The notes: generated from the letters alone by a model not told the origin. DNA of 64,000 nt from Porphyrobacter sp. (GCA_017744315.1 JAGIBN010000003.1:1-64000), one strand, 5' to 3'; positions 1-8,913 are shown, counted from the first letter of the stretch. Made by a program: numbers and translations.

Positions 1-116
1 CCGGCCTCGCCCGTCCGCTTGTTTCTCTCCCGGCGTTAGGCCCGCACTCGCCAGCGGGTGGTTTGGTGTGTCTGAAATCCTCCCTGTGAGCGAAGCTCAT
101 GGGGAGGGGGACCGCG
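1..116. repeat. Left-edge copy of a ~115-bp dispersed repeat
   Basis: This stretch matches the reverse complement of 22606-22719 at roughly nine positions in ten, with small indels. The match includes a conserved GC-rich block just outside the palindromic repeat and the first part of the palindromic repeat itself. Because the match reaches base 1, the element probably continues leftward out of the window. I see no convincing coding frame: small indels between the two copies break any shared reading frame. Confidence 0.75.
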
Positions 117-226
117 CTGCGCAGCAGCGGGGTGGAGGGGCCGGCGTCGTGGCTCTAGCCCCTCCGTCAGCCGCCTGCGGCGTCTGCCACCTCCTCATGA
201 CGGCTGTGCCGCCACAGGGAGGATTT
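75..226. repeat. Inverted pair of palindromic intergenic repeats
   Basis: The left arm begins AAATCCTCCCTGTG and ends in GGTGGAGGGGCC. The right arm is the same unit in reverse complement and ends at GGGAGGATTT. Each arm has an outer hairpin (CCTCCC pairing with GGGAGG), a variable GC-rich middle, and a GGAGGGGC box that could also pair with the outer arm. The same architecture occurs at 22098-22236, 22506-22647 and 41474-41969. No gene lies inside. Confidence 0.8.
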
Positions 227-240
227 CCATCTCATTCAAA

Positions 241-267
241 TCCTCCCCGAGCTTGTCTCGGGGAGGA
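241..267. repeat. Single short palindromic hairpin repeat
   Basis: An 11-bp perfect inverted repeat, TCCTCCCCGAG / CTCGGGGAGGA, surrounds a 5-base loop (cttgt). The arms are identical to those at 32974-33000, where only the loop differs. It lies just downstream of the leftward membrane-protein gene and is followed by T-rich sequence, so it could also act as that gene's terminator. Confidence 0.75.
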
Positions 268-273
268 TTTAGC

Positions 274-717
274 TCAAGTAAGCCGGCCGCGCTGTCTCAA
301 AAGATAGACATAAATGATCTGCGCGCAGAGCAGGATCGCCAGCGTCCCGGTCATCCCGCGCGATTCCGGAATGCTGAGCAGGAGCGATGTCCCGATCGCC
401 AGCTCGTACAGATTGGCTGCCGCGAGAATGGCCAATTGCGTGACGAACAGCGGCAAGGCCCAGCGCGATTGCAGTAATAGCGCCACCGCCCCGGCCAGCC
501 CGGCGAAAGGACCAAGGTCCGCCAGCAGCACGAACCACAGCGGCTGCGCCTCGAAGTAGGCCGAGGCAACCGCGTCGGCCGCAGGCATGCGGGCGGTCTG
601 CGAGGCAACGGCAATCGCCACGCCCCAACCGTTCCACAATACCAGCATGAGTCCCACTACCCAGAGGTGGGCCGGGGCCCGCTCTGGGTAGGGGTAAATA
701 GGTTGAGCCTCGGTCAC
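274..717 (-). CDS. Small multi-pass membrane protein
   Basis: The protein has about 147 residues and four strongly hydrophobic segments. The first follows a short proline-rich N-terminus (YPYPERAPAHLW), the second and third span the middle, and the last ends in LLCAQIIYVYLLRQRGR. The pattern resembles small DoxX-like or sphingomonad-specific inner-membrane proteins, but I do not recognise a family. I chose the GTG at 717 because it is close to the first membrane segment; a TTG at 750 would add 11 residues. It points away from the neighbouring catabolic operon and ends at a repeat hairpin. Function is unknown. Confidence 0.55.
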   Translation of the reverse strand: MTEAQPIYPYPERAPAHLWVVGLMLVLWNGWGVAIAVASQTARMPAADAVASAYFEAQPLWFVLLADLGPFAGLAGAVALLLQSRWALPLFVTQLAILAAANLYELAIGTSLLLSIPESRGMTGTLAILLCAQIIYVYLLRQRGRLT

Positions 718-773
718 TATCGCGGGGGGTCTCCGAACCTGATCCCGCAATGGCTCACAATTGGCTCAGAATG

Positions 774-2246
774 TCAAAGGTTTGCAACCGGCCCATCGAG
801 CAGGATGGTCTTGGTCTCGACGTAAGGCCACAGCCCTTCCTCGCCACCTTCGCGCCCGATGCCCGACTGCTTGAAGCCGCCGAAGGGCATGCCGAACTCC
901 ATCCGCATGCCGTTCTGGCCCATCACGCCAGTGCGAACCCGGCGGCTGATGTCGTAGGCCGCCTGGACGTCGGTGGTGAAGACCGAGCCGTTGAGGCCGT
1001 AGTTGCTCTCGTTGGCGATGCGGATCGCATCTTCCTCGTCCTCGGCCGGGATCAGGCACAGGACCGGACCGAAGATCTCTTCCTGGGCAATACGGCTCTG
1101 GTTGTCGACATTGGCGAACAGGGTCGGCTCCATGAAGTAACCCTTGTTCATATGCGCCGGACGCTGGCCGCCTGTGACGAGGTCGGCGCCGCTCTTCTTG
1201 CCTTCCTCGATATACATCTCGACCCGTTCGAGCTGGCGCTTCATTGCCAGGGGTCCGAGCTGGGTTTCGGGATCGTCACTGTTGCCGATCTTGATGCCCT
1301 TCATCACGCCCGCAATCGCTTCGGCGAGTTCGTCATGCCGGTGCTTCGACACGATCGCGCGGCTGAGCATGGCGCAGACCTGGCCGCTCATCACGGTGAT
1401 GGTGTTGCCGAGGATGCCGGCGGCCGCCTCGATCGGGAAGTCGTCGCGCACGATGGCGGCCGACTTGCCGCCGAGTTCGAGCGAGCAGCGGGCAATGCGG
1501 CTGCCGCAGACTTCGGCGATGCGCTTACCGGCGCCGGTCGAGCCGGTGAAGCTGACCTTGTCGACGCCCGCGTTGTTGACGAGGTAGTCCGAGGCTTCAC
1601 GCTCGCCGGTGACGAGGTTGACCGTGCCCGCGGGCAGGCCCGCCGCCTCGGCTGCCTCGGCGATGATGTAGGCTTCGAGCGGGGTTTCCGGCGAAGGCTT
1701 CATCACGATCGTGCAGCCCGCGATCAGCGAGTAGAACACCTTGTTCGCCATGATCCCGAACGGCGCGTTCCACGGCGCGATGCCGACGACGACGCCGACC
1801 GGCTCGCGCGCGAGAACGGCGGTGTCGACCACCATGCCCTTCTTCTGTTCGACCCACTTGAAGCTCTGCCCCAGCGCCGCGATCCCGCGCAGGCCGGCAA
1901 CGCCGCCGCCGTGCATGACCGGAGCGAAGCTGGCGAGACCGCCGACCTGGGCGGTCCAGGCCGCGCACAGTTCGGGGACCCGGGCTTCGAGGTGGTCGAT
2001 CATCTTCATCAGCGCCGCGCCGCGCTCGGCGGGCGGAGTGGTCGACCAGGGGCCGTTGTCGAACGCCGCGCGCGCGGCCGCGACCGCGCGATCCATGTCA
2101 TCGGGACCGGCCTCGCCCACGCGGGCGACGACTTCCTCGGTGTTCGGGTTGACGATCTCGATCGACGATCCGCTCATGGGAGCGACCCATTCGCCGCCGA
2201 TGAACAGCTTCTCGGGATATTTGATGTTCACGCCTTGGGGGGTCAT
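774..2246 (-). CDS. NAD(P)-dependent aldehyde dehydrogenase
   Basis: A full-length aldehyde dehydrogenase of 490 residues. Visible motifs are APWN (157-160), the cofactor loop FTGSTGAG (233-240), the general-base glutamate in LELGGK (E257), the catalytic cysteine in GQVC (C291) and EEIFGPV near the C-terminus. The family oxidises aldehydes to acids. It is the last gene of the leftward operon NmrA-reductase, PQQ alcohol dehydrogenase, aldehyde dehydrogenase, with 36 bp separating it from the alcohol dehydrogenase. Context therefore suggests it takes the aldehyde made by that enzyme, or one released by the dioxygenase at 17.0 kb such as a vanillin-type aldehyde. The substrate is inference. Confidence 0.93.
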   Translation of the reverse strand: MTPQGVNIKYPEKLFIGGEWVAPMSGSSIEIVNPNTEEVVARVGEAGPDDMDRAVAAARAAFDNGPWSTTPPAERGAALMKMIDHLEARVPELCAAWTAQVGGLASFAPVMHGGGVAGLRGIAALGQSFKWVEQKKGMVVDTAVLAREPVGVVVGIAPWNAPFGIMANKVFYSLIAGCTIVMKPSPETPLEAYIIAEAAEAAGLPAGTVNLVTGEREASDYLVNNAGVDKVSFTGSTGAGKRIAEVCGSRIARCSLELGGKSAAIVRDDFPIEAAAGILGNTITVMSGQVCAMLSRAIVSKHRHDELAEAIAGVMKGIKIGNSDDPETQLGPLAMKRQLERVEMYIEEGKKSGADLVTGGQRPAHMNKGYFMEPTLFANVDNQSRIAQEEIFGPVLCLIPAEDEEDAIRIANESNYGLNGSVFTTDVQAAYDISRRVRTGVMGQNGMRMEFGMPFGGFKQSGIGREGGEEGLWPYVETKTILLDGPVANL

Positions 2247-2282
2247 TGCGTCTCTCCGCTAAAATCGAAGCCGGACTATCGG

Positions 2283-4481
2283 CTAGAAGTTGGACAAAAT
2301 CGTGAGGCTGCGGCTGTCGAGCGGCTTGCCTTGGGCTTTCAGCTGCAACTCGCGAGCGCGCAATTTGGTCTGCTCGTCGATCAGGAAGGCGTGAATTGCC
2401 TTTACCTGGTCGGGCTTCAGCAGGTCCTCGAAGTGCGGCATGCCGTTGGGCGTGAACAGGCCTTCGAGAACGATCTGGTTGAACGCCTCGTGCCGGGCCT
2501 TGTCGAGCCGCCGCAGGTCCGGCAGCGGCGCGCGCGGCTGGTTCGAGTGGCAGATCGAGCAGTTCTCCGTGAACAGGCCCGAACCCATAGCGATCATCGC
2601 AGGCGTCACGCCGGGCAGCTGAGCAGGCGCTGCGGGCGCGGGCTCGATCGGCGGGAGGTCGGCCGGAACGCGCGTCTCCCCGCCGCCGATCTTGAACACC
2701 AGCAGGCGGTTGGCGTTACCCTTGGCATAGGCCGCGGCGTACGGCGGGACGAAGCCCCAGCCACCCCCGCCCCAGCCGGCCTGCACCGCGACATACTGCA
2801 CGCCATCGACGCGGTAGGTCATCGGCGCGGCCAGCATTGAGCTGCCGGTGTCGATCGACTTGAGCACCTTGCCGGTCTCCGCATCGCGCACGATCAGCTT
2901 GCCCGCCAGCGTGCCGTGGATCACCAGCCCGCTCTCGGTCGCCAGCACGCCGCCGCGATCCTGCCAGCCGTCGAAATCGGCGGCCCACTTGGTCTTGCCG
3001 GTCAGCGGGTCGATCGCGCGGATCTGCGAGGAATAGGGCAGGTCGAGCACTTGCTTCCACTGCGGCAGCGCCTTGATCTGCGCCTGCATCGGCGGCGGCA
3101 GGGTCGCAGCGGCAGCCTCCAGGTCGGCGGTGAAGATCAACGCCGCGGAGGGATTGAGGAAACGCTCGCGCCGTGCGGGGTTCTCCTGGCCCGGCGGAAT
3201 GAACATCAGGTTGCCCATGTCGACCACGGCCGCGAAGTAGAGGTTCCGCGTCGGGTCGTAGGCCGCCGGGTGCCAGTTGCGCGCGCCCGAGGAGGCCGGG
3301 AAGACGATCTTCGGGCCGGTCGAGTAGTCGGAATACTCTGGCGTCAGATTCGGCTTGCCGGTCTTGAGGTCCCAGCCGCTGGCCCAGCTCGTGCGCACCA
3401 GCGCGTTGGCCGCCAGGGGCTTACCGCTCTCGCGGTCGACCACGAAGAAAAAGCCGTTCTTCGGCGTGTGCAGGATGACCGGGCGCTTCTTGCCGCCGAC
3501 TTCCATCTCGCTGAACACCATCGGCTGGGTCGCCGTGAGGTCCCACGAATCCGTCGGCGTTTCCTGGAAGTGCCACTTCATCTCGCCCGTCTCGCGATCG
3601 AGCGCGACCAGCGAGTTCAGGTAGAGATTGTCGCCGCCCTTGGGAGAGCGCGTGTGCAGCGGATAGGGCCCGCCGTTGCCGACGCCGATGATCACCTGGT
3701 CGAACTGCGGATCGTACTGGATCGCGTCCCACACGGTGCCGCCGCCGCCGATGTCCCAGCGGCTCTTCGGGTCCCAGGTCTTGAGCGCGGCTTCGAGCGC
3801 CTCGCTTTCCTGCGGGCCATCCTTGGGATCGCGCGGGATGGTCCAGAAGCGCCAGGCCTCGCTGCCGTCCTTGGCGTTGTAGGCGGTGACATAGCCGCGC
3901 GTGTCGTTCTCCGCGCCGGCGTTGCCGATGATTACGAGGTCGCCGGCAATCTCGGGCGCCCCGGTAATCGTGTAGCCGCGCTTGCGGTCGGCAATGGTGT
4001 CGACCTTCCACGCCACCGCGCCGGTCTTGGCGTCCAGCGCGTAGAGGTAGCCGTCGAGTGAGCCGACGAAGACCTTCCCGCCCTGCACCTGCACGCCGCG
4101 GTTGGCCTGGTCGCAGCAGGTCCAGCGGTTGGCCTGCATGTCGACTTCGGGCTCGAACTTCCACAACTGCTCGCCGGTCGCGGCGTTGAGTGCGTAGACC
4201 CGGCCGAGATTGCCCGAGGTGTACATCACCCCGTCAATCACCACCGGCGTCGCTTCCTGCACGCGGGCGGTGCCGAGGTCGTATTCCCAGGCGAGGCCCA
4301 GATCACCCACGTTGGCGGGGGTGATGTCGGTCAGGCGCGAGAAGTGGCTGCCGGCCCAGTCGCCGCCGGGGTTGTCCCAGTTGTCACCGGCCCCGATGAC
4401 CGAGGTGTCGACCTTGGGCGGCTCACTGCTTTGCGAACAGGCGGCGAGTCCAAGCAGCGCCGCTACGATCAGTCTTTTCAT
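2283..4481 (-). CDS. PQQ-dependent alcohol dehydrogenase with cytochrome c domain
   Basis: A 732-residue type II quinohemoprotein alcohol dehydrogenase. It opens with a lipoprotein-type signal (GLAAC, Cys15), so it is probably anchored in the periplasm. The eight-bladed propeller carries the adjacent-cysteine pair CC (122-123) and the catalytic aspartate in DSWD (D314). The residue two places on is T316 rather than Asp, which argues for calcium rather than lanthanide. A C-terminal cytochrome c domain has CSICH (641-645) with a likely axial Met681. It would oxidise primary or secondary alcohols and pass electrons to its heme. The start overlaps the upstream NmrA gene by 4 bp (ATGA). Confidence 0.92.
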   Translation of the reverse strand: MKRLIVAALLGLAACSQSSEPPKVDTSVIGAGDNWDNPGGDWAGSHFSRLTDITPANVGDLGLAWEYDLGTARVQEATPVVIDGVMYTSGNLGRVYALNAATGEQLWKFEPEVDMQANRWTCCDQANRGVQVQGGKVFVGSLDGYLYALDAKTGAVAWKVDTIADRKRGYTITGAPEIAGDLVIIGNAGAENDTRGYVTAYNAKDGSEAWRFWTIPRDPKDGPQESEALEAALKTWDPKSRWDIGGGGTVWDAIQYDPQFDQVIIGVGNGGPYPLHTRSPKGGDNLYLNSLVALDRETGEMKWHFQETPTDSWDLTATQPMVFSEMEVGGKKRPVILHTPKNGFFFVVDRESGKPLAANALVRTSWASGWDLKTGKPNLTPEYSDYSTGPKIVFPASSGARNWHPAAYDPTRNLYFAAVVDMGNLMFIPPGQENPARRERFLNPSAALIFTADLEAAAATLPPPMQAQIKALPQWKQVLDLPYSSQIRAIDPLTGKTKWAADFDGWQDRGGVLATESGLVIHGTLAGKLIVRDAETGKVLKSIDTGSSMLAAPMTYRVDGVQYVAVQAGWGGGGWGFVPPYAAAYAKGNANRLLVFKIGGGETRVPADLPPIEPAPAAPAQLPGVTPAMIAMGSGLFTENCSICHSNQPRAPLPDLRRLDKARHEAFNQIVLEGLFTPNGMPHFEDLLKPDQVKAIHAFLIDEQTKLRARELQLKAQGKPLDSRSLTILSNF

Positions 4482-5392
4482 TGCGGCCAGGCACCCTGGT
4501 ACTGCTCGAGTACCGAACGCAGCGTGCGCGGTGCGCGGCCGGTGATGCGTTCGACGTCGTTGGAGGCGATGTCCATGAACCCTTCGCGGATCGACTGGCC
4601 GAAAGTGACCATGCCTTCGCTGGCCCAGGGGATCGGCCCGTCGGGCACGATGTCCGAAGCCTTGCGCGCCACGCCGAGCGAATCGAAATAGGCGTACATG
4701 CCCTCGTCATCGACCAGCTCGATCTCGATCGGCTTGCCGGCCATCTGCGAGACCAGGGCCATCGCATCTGGCAGCGCCCAGAGTTCGGGCCCAGTGATGT
4801 CGTAAGCCTTGTTGGCATGCCCGTCTTGCGTCAGCACGCCGACCGCCGACGCGACACAGTCGTCGCGGCTGACGATCGGCACCAGGCCCCGGCCGGCGTT
4901 CTCGGGCTTGTGGCCCGCCGCCAGGGCCGGGATCGCCATCGCGGTCGCCACGGCTTCGGAATAGAGGCTGTCGCGCAAGTGCGTCCAGGCGAGGCCGGAC
5001 TTCTCGATCATCTGTTCGGTGGCGAGGTGATCGAACTGCTCGACCGAGGGATTATTCGGCGCCCCGCAGCCCAGGATCGAGGTGTAGACGACGTGCTTCA
5101 CGCCCTTCGCCACGGCAGCCTCGACCGCTGCGGTATGCTGCTCGACACGCGAGCCGACCCGCACGGTCGAGATCAGCAGCATGCGTTCCCCGCCCTCCAT
5201 GGCAGGCAGCAGCGAGGCCGGATCGTCAAAGTCCGCCTGACGGATATGCGCCCCGGTTTCCGCAAGCTCCGCCAGGTTTTCCGGCGTGCGCGACAGGAAC
5301 ACCAGGTCCTCCGCCGGGACCTTCTCAAGAAGCAGCTTCGCAGCCGCATTGCCGAACTGGCCGGACGCGCCGGTGACGATGATCTTTCCCAA
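4478..5392 (-). CDS. NmrA-family NAD(P)-binding reductase
   Basis: About 304 residues beginning with a Rossmann nucleotide-binding motif, TGASGQFG. The rest follows the NmrA/atypical SDR pattern, with no classical YxxxK pair. I chose the TTG at 5392 because GGGAGAG lies just upstream at good spacing and the protein then starts conventionally (GKIIVTGASG). An ATG at 5419 would put the start codon inside the 5419-5430 palindrome. It is the first gene of an operon with the PQQ alcohol dehydrogenase and aldehyde dehydrogenase. Relatives include quinone reductases and lignan or isoflavone reductases, so reduction of an aromatic intermediate is possible but unproven. Confidence 0.85.
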   Translation of the reverse strand: MGKIIVTGASGQFGNAAAKLLLEKVPAEDLVFLSRTPENLAELAETGAHIRQADFDDPASLLPAMEGGERMLLISTVRVGSRVEQHTAAVEAAVAKGVKHVVYTSILGCGAPNNPSVEQFDHLATEQMIEKSGLAWTHLRDSLYSEAVATAMAIPALAAGHKPENAGRGLVPIVSRDDCVASAVGVLTQDGHANKAYDITGPELWALPDAMALVSQMAGKPIEIELVDDEGMYAYFDSLGVARKASDIVPDGPIPWASEGMVTFGQSIREGFMDIASNDVERITGRAPRTLRSVLEQYQGAWPQ

Positions 5393-5418
5393 GGTACTCT
5401 CCCGCTTTCCCGCAATCA

Positions 5419-5430
5419 TAACGAGTGTTA
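5419..5430. promoter_or_regulatory. Putative MarR operator, TAACGAGTGTTA
   Basis: A palindrome TAAC-N4-GTTA in the divergent promoter between the NmrA operon and the SnoaL-like gene. The same pattern occurs at 12527-12538 and 16950-16961, each in a divergent promoter of this cluster and the last next to the MarR gene. Assignment to that regulator is inference. Confidence 0.6.
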
Positions 5431-5460
5431 CGGTTGTGGCAACATGAGGAGAGAGACTGC

Positions 5461-5958
5461 GTGACGAGATTGACGATTGAAGACCGGCTGGGCCTGCAGG
5501 ACCTGATCGCCAACTACTCCTGGGCGCTCGATACCGGCGACGCCGAGGGCCTGGTCGACTGCTTCACCGAAGACTGTGTGATGAGCGAGGAAGTGTTCGA
5601 GGATCCCGACATCTGGGAAGGCCACGAGGGCATTCGCGGCCTGATGCGCCACTACGCCAACGCCCCCGGCTTCCCCGGCCGCCAGCACCACGTGACGCAG
5701 ACCCAGTACAAGCCCCAGCCCGACGGCACCGTGCTGATGAGAAGCTTCGCCTTCGTCACCGAATGCGAGGGCGAACCGCCTTACGTCCTCCGTTTCACCG
5801 GCTGGTACGACGACCACGCGGCCAAGGGCGCCGACGGCCAGTGGCGCTTCCGCCGCCGCACCGTGCGGCTGTGGGACGGCGAAGTGCTCAAGAACTTCCC
5901 CGGCCGCGGTCAGTGGGTTGCAAGGAAACGCCCGGATTCGCTAATCATCCGCAAGTGA
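5461..5958 (+). CDS. SnoaL-like (NTF2-fold) protein
   Basis: About 165 residues of the SnoaL-like polyketide-cyclase/NTF2 fold. Typical features are an N-terminal helix ending in LQDLIANYSWALDTGD, a FTEDCVM strand, GHEGIRGLM, the central HHVTQTQY and a C-terminal RRRTVRLWDG strand. I chose the GTG at 5461 because GAGGAGAG stands about eight bases upstream. It is transcribed away from the NmrA operon across a shared promoter with the TAAC-N4-GTTA palindrome. Family members include dehydratases, isomerases and lyases acting on small ring compounds. An active-site role is not evident from sequence alone. The next gene starts within its stop codon. Confidence 0.8.
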   Translation: MTRLTIEDRLGLQDLIANYSWALDTGDAEGLVDCFTEDCVMSEEVFEDPDIWEGHEGIRGLMRHYANAPGFPGRQHHVTQTQYKPQPDGTVLMRSFAFVTECEGEPPYVLRFTGWYDDHAAKGADGQWRFRRRTVRLWDGEVLKNFPGRGQWVARKRPDSLIIRK

Positions 5959-6425
5959 GCAAGGCGCCGATCCGCTTCCGCACCCAGTTGCTGTGCAACG
6001 ACCCGCGGCTCGGCCTATGGTTTCAGATCCCCGCTCGCTTCATCCGCGAATGGGGCCTTACCCAAACAACGACGGTCGAGGGCAGCATCAATGGCCACCC
6101 CCTCGGCCGCCGCGCGATCAAGGATAGCGGGCCCAAGACCGACGATTGGTACATGGGCCTGACCAAGCCGATCACCAACGCCATCGGCGGCCGGGAGGGC
6201 GACGAAGTCGAGATTGAGCTGTGGCTCTCCGACATGACTTTGCCGCCAGAGATGACCGCACGGATGAACAGCGACGCGGCCTATGCCCGCGCGTGGGAGG
6301 CGCTGAAGCCGAACCACCAGCGCGCGGCTATCGAGCATTACCTGGAAGCCAAGACGCCGGCGGGACGTACTGCGCGGCTTGAGAAGATCTCGAGGTCGAT
6401 CAAGGCCCGTGGAGCGAAGGCCTGA
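5955..6425 (+). CDS. DUF1905/YdeI-OmpD-associated family protein
   Basis: About 156 residues. The N-terminal half matches the small beta-barrel DUF1905 pattern: a FRTQL strand, LWFQIPARFIREWG, then WYMGLTKPITNAIGGREGDEVEIEL. The C-terminal half is the helical YdeI-type tail with ALKPNHQRAAIEHYLEAKT and RLEKISRSIKAR. The GTG start at 5955 overlaps the stop of the SnoaL-like gene (GTGA), indicating translational coupling. Biochemical function is not established for the family. It may simply travel with the operon. Confidence 0.75.
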   Translation: MSKAPIRFRTQLLCNDPRLGLWFQIPARFIREWGLTQTTTVEGSINGHPLGRRAIKDSGPKTDDWYMGLTKPITNAIGGREGDEVEIELWLSDMTLPPEMTARMNSDAAYARAWEALKPNHQRAAIEHYLEAKTPAGRTARLEKISRSIKARGAKA

Positions 6426-6444
6426 TCTTGAAGAAGGGAGCCCG

Positions 6445-6942
6445 ATGAAGAAAGCGACACTGTCCCTCCTGCTCACCACACTGGCCGTTCCGGCATACGC
6501 TCAGTCGTCCCAGGTCCCGCCCACTCACATCATGGGCGAAGGCGACAACCCGAACCTCGCAAGCTGCCGAGTCTCCTACGCCCCGATCATCGATGCCATC
6601 GCGGCGGAGATGAAGGTCATCAAGGTCCCGCCCGCCTCACGCCAGCAGAGCATCGATGGCAAGGCGCTGGTGATGTACGTCAACGCCAACGTCTCGCCGC
6701 TGCGGTTCGAGGGCAAGAACACCACCACCTGCACCGGCTACGTCGCGCTGCAGCTCTACGTGCCGCGAGTGATGGCCGACCCGGTCTCGCGCAAGCAACG
6801 CCGGACTTCGCTCACCTACTGCAACGAAGGCTTCAACCTCACCGCCACGCGCGGAGAGATGCAGGCGGAGATCAACGAAAAGGTCCGCTACCTCGCGGCC
6901 CAGTGCATCAACACTTACGTGCAGAGCGAGATTGGGGGGTAG
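6445..6942 (+). CDS. Secreted protein of unknown function
   Basis: A 165-residue protein with a clear signal peptide ending near AYAQS, so probably periplasmic. The mature part has a few cysteines (SCRVSYAPI, TTCTGY, TYCNEGF, AAQCIN), compatible with two disulfides. A purine-rich GAAGAAGGGAG precedes the ATG at 6445. I do not recognise a family. It follows the YdeI-like gene by about 20 bp and may be part of the same transcript. Confidence 0.7.
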   Translation: MKKATLSLLLTTLAVPAYAQSSQVPPTHIMGEGDNPNLASCRVSYAPIIDAIAAEMKVIKVPPASRQQSIDGKALVMYVNANVSPLRFEGKNTTTCTGYVALQLYVPRVMADPVSRKQRRTSLTYCNEGFNLTATRGEMQAEINEKVRYLAAQCINTYVQSEIGG

Positions 6943-7122
6943 CCGGCATACCCTGTTTCCGATTTGTAACACGTTCAGGTAAGAAAGGCCCTATACTGCG
7001 GGTTTGCCCCGATATTTTTGTCACGCAATTGACATTTATAGGCTTCCTGTTTCCCTACACCCGATCGTGAGAGTGCTGCCCAGAAGAGCAGGCTCAGAGT
7101 TTTGGTTGTTACTGGAGATGGA

Positions 7123-8619
7123 ATGACTCGTCGCATCTTAGCCGGGATTATGGCGTTCAGTGTTGCCGCGTGTGGCGGCGACGACAAACAGGCGCCACCT
7201 CCTCCGGCGCCCAACGCAGCTCCTCAAATTACATCGATGGGAGCAGCCACTGTTACACAGGGTGCGACCGGCGCAGTCTACAAGGCAACGGCGACAGATC
7301 CTGAAGGCGCCCCCTTGGCGTTCTCGATCGTCGGGGGTGCGGATCAAGCTCAGTTCCAAATCACGCCTCAAGGTGCACTTACGTTCCGCAGTCCTCCCAA
7401 CTTTAGTTCGCCGGCGGATCAAAATCAGGACAATATCTATCTTGTTCGAATTGCAGTGTCTGACGGCAGCAACAGTAGCTCGCTCGATCTCACGGTAAAC
7501 GTCGTTCAGAACAGAGTCGGTTTCCGGGTGCGACGCGTCACGAGCGGCCTTGAGTTGCCCGTGTTTGTCGCGCCGGTACCCGAGAGTGATCAAGTTTTCG
7601 TGACGGAGTTGTCCGGCAAGATTCGGGTTCTCGATCCGAAAACGGGGGCCGTCGCGGCAGACCCGTACTTAGATCTAAGTTCGCAAATTTCCCGACTTGG
7701 CGAAGGTGGGCTGCTGGGATTTGCGACGGCGCCTGACTTTTCGACCAGTCGGGCCGTCTATGTTTATCTCGTAAATTTGCAGGGTGTGATTGAGGTACGT
7801 CGCTATCGCAGCTCCCAAAGCAATCCGAACATTGGCGATCCCTCGACGGCAGAAACAATTCTGACCATTCCGCATCCGGACTCCAATGTTCATTACGGCG
7901 GCTGGATCGGCTTCGGCCCAGATAAGCTGCTCTATATCGCTTCTGGTGACGGCGGCTTGGGTGCTAGCGCAGCGGATCGATTTAACTTGCTGGGTAAGGT
8001 GCTGCGTATTGACCCTTCCAGTGACGCGTTCCCTGGGGATAGCAGCCGGAACTACGCGATTCCGGCGACAAATCCGTTCGCGGGCGGTGGCGGCGCGCCG
8101 GAAGTGCTCGCTTATGGTCTCCGCAATCCCTTCAGGAACAGCTTCGACGGCGATCGACTGTTCATTGGTGATGTCGGGCAGGGCTCGGTCGAGGAAATCG
8201 ACATTCTCCGAACGACTGATGGCGCAATCAACTTCGGCTGGCCGGTCCTGGAAGGGACTTATGTCGCAAGCTCCGGAAGCACCATCGGACTTACGCCGCC
8301 CGTCGCCGAGTATTTGCACGGCCAGGGACCGCTGAATGGGAACGCGATTATCGGCGGGATTGTGTACCGCGGGCCAATCGCCAGTCTACAAGGCAGCTAT
8401 ATATTCGGTGACTTGTCTCAAAAGCTATGGGCGATGCCGGAAACGAGCCTAATTCGGGGGCAAACGCAGCCAAGCAGCACGTTCATCGACCGTCTGGCAG
8501 TGTTCGCGCCCGACCAAGGCGCGATTACGACGCTTACGAGCTTCGGGACCGATCGGGCAGGCAATCTATACTTCGTAGATCTCGATGGAGAGATCTTTGT
8601 GCTGGAACCCGACGTTTAG
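7123..8619 (+). CDS. Lipoprotein with cadherin-like domain and sugar-dehydrogenase-type beta-propeller
   Basis: A 498-residue predicted lipoprotein (lipobox SVAAC, Cys17). Residues about 30-130 form an Ig/cadherin-like domain (TDPEGAPLAFSI, LTFRSPPNF, IAVSDGSNSSS). The remainder is a glucose/sorbosone-dehydrogenase-type six-bladed propeller (GEGGLLGFATAPDF, YIASGDGG, YGLRNPFRNSFD, FIGDVGQGSVEEID, NFGWPVLEG). Such proteins are usually PQQ-dependent aldose dehydrogenases, although many propellers of this class are uncharacterised. The gene is visibly less GC-rich than its neighbours and uses A/T-ending codons more freely, suggesting acquisition by transfer. I chose the ATG at 7123 because it gives a standard lipoprotein signal. 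Confidence 0.82.
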   Translation: MTRRILAGIMAFSVAACGGDDKQAPPPPAPNAAPQITSMGAATVTQGATGAVYKATATDPEGAPLAFSIVGGADQAQFQITPQGALTFRSPPNFSSPADQNQDNIYLVRIAVSDGSNSSSLDLTVNVVQNRVGFRVRRVTSGLELPVFVAPVPESDQVFVTELSGKIRVLDPKTGAVAADPYLDLSSQISRLGEGGLLGFATAPDFSTSRAVYVYLVNLQGVIEVRRYRSSQSNPNIGDPSTAETILTIPHPDSNVHYGGWIGFGPDKLLYIASGDGGLGASAADRFNLLGKVLRIDPSSDAFPGDSSRNYAIPATNPFAGGGGAPEVLAYGLRNPFRNSFDGDRLFIGDVGQGSVEEIDILRTTDGAINFGWPVLEGTYVASSGSTIGLTPPVAEYLHGQGPLNGNAIIGGIVYRGPIASLQGSYIFGDLSQKLWAMPETSLIRGQTQPSSTFIDRLAVFAPDQGAITTLTSFGTDRAGNLYFVDLDGEIFVLEPDV

Positions 8620-8913
8620 AAGCGGGAAGAACTGCGCAATCCGACCGAATACCCGGACAAATCTGAATCGCGTCACGGCCCGAATGGCTCTATTGCCGTT
8701 CGGGCCGATCGCCCGCTTCCCGTGATCAATCAATCTTGAAAACCGGGCCGGGCCCTAAGCTGTCTGAAGGCTCTGTCGAAACGGAACGGAGAATGCCCTC
8801 TCGGCTCTAGCCGGCAAAGCGTCCACAACGGATCGCCGACCATCCGTAAACAGCGAGATAAATTCCCGATTCTTTGCCACCCTAGACAACCAACGTGAGG
8901 TGGAAAGCGGGCT
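8620..8913. other. Intergenic stretch with one strong hairpin
   Basis: This 294-bp stretch lies between two gene ends. It contains a 9-bp perfect stem, CGGCCCGAA / TTCGGGCCG, at 8676-8707, about 55 bp after the sugar-dehydrogenase-like gene. There is no T-tract, so it is a weak terminator candidate. I see no ORF, RNA gene or repeat-family member in the rest. Confidence 0.4.

Noticed and set aside
750..2840. Long open frame antisense to the aldehyde and alcohol dehydrogenase genes (696 codons)
   Set aside because: It is a high-GC shadow frame: the complementary strand encodes two complete enzymes with all catalytic motifs, and the antisense translation is Arg/Ala/Asp/His-rich with no domain.
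3460..3560. Lanthanide-dependent (XoxF/PedH-type) alcohol dehydrogenase
   Set aside because: The extra aspartate two residues after the catalytic Asp is absent: position 316 is threonine, so a calcium-type enzyme is more likely.
7000..7122. Riboswitch or attenuator upstream of the sugar-dehydrogenase-like lipoprotein
   Set aside because: The region is AT-rich but I see no conserved aptamer core or terminator/antiterminator pair.
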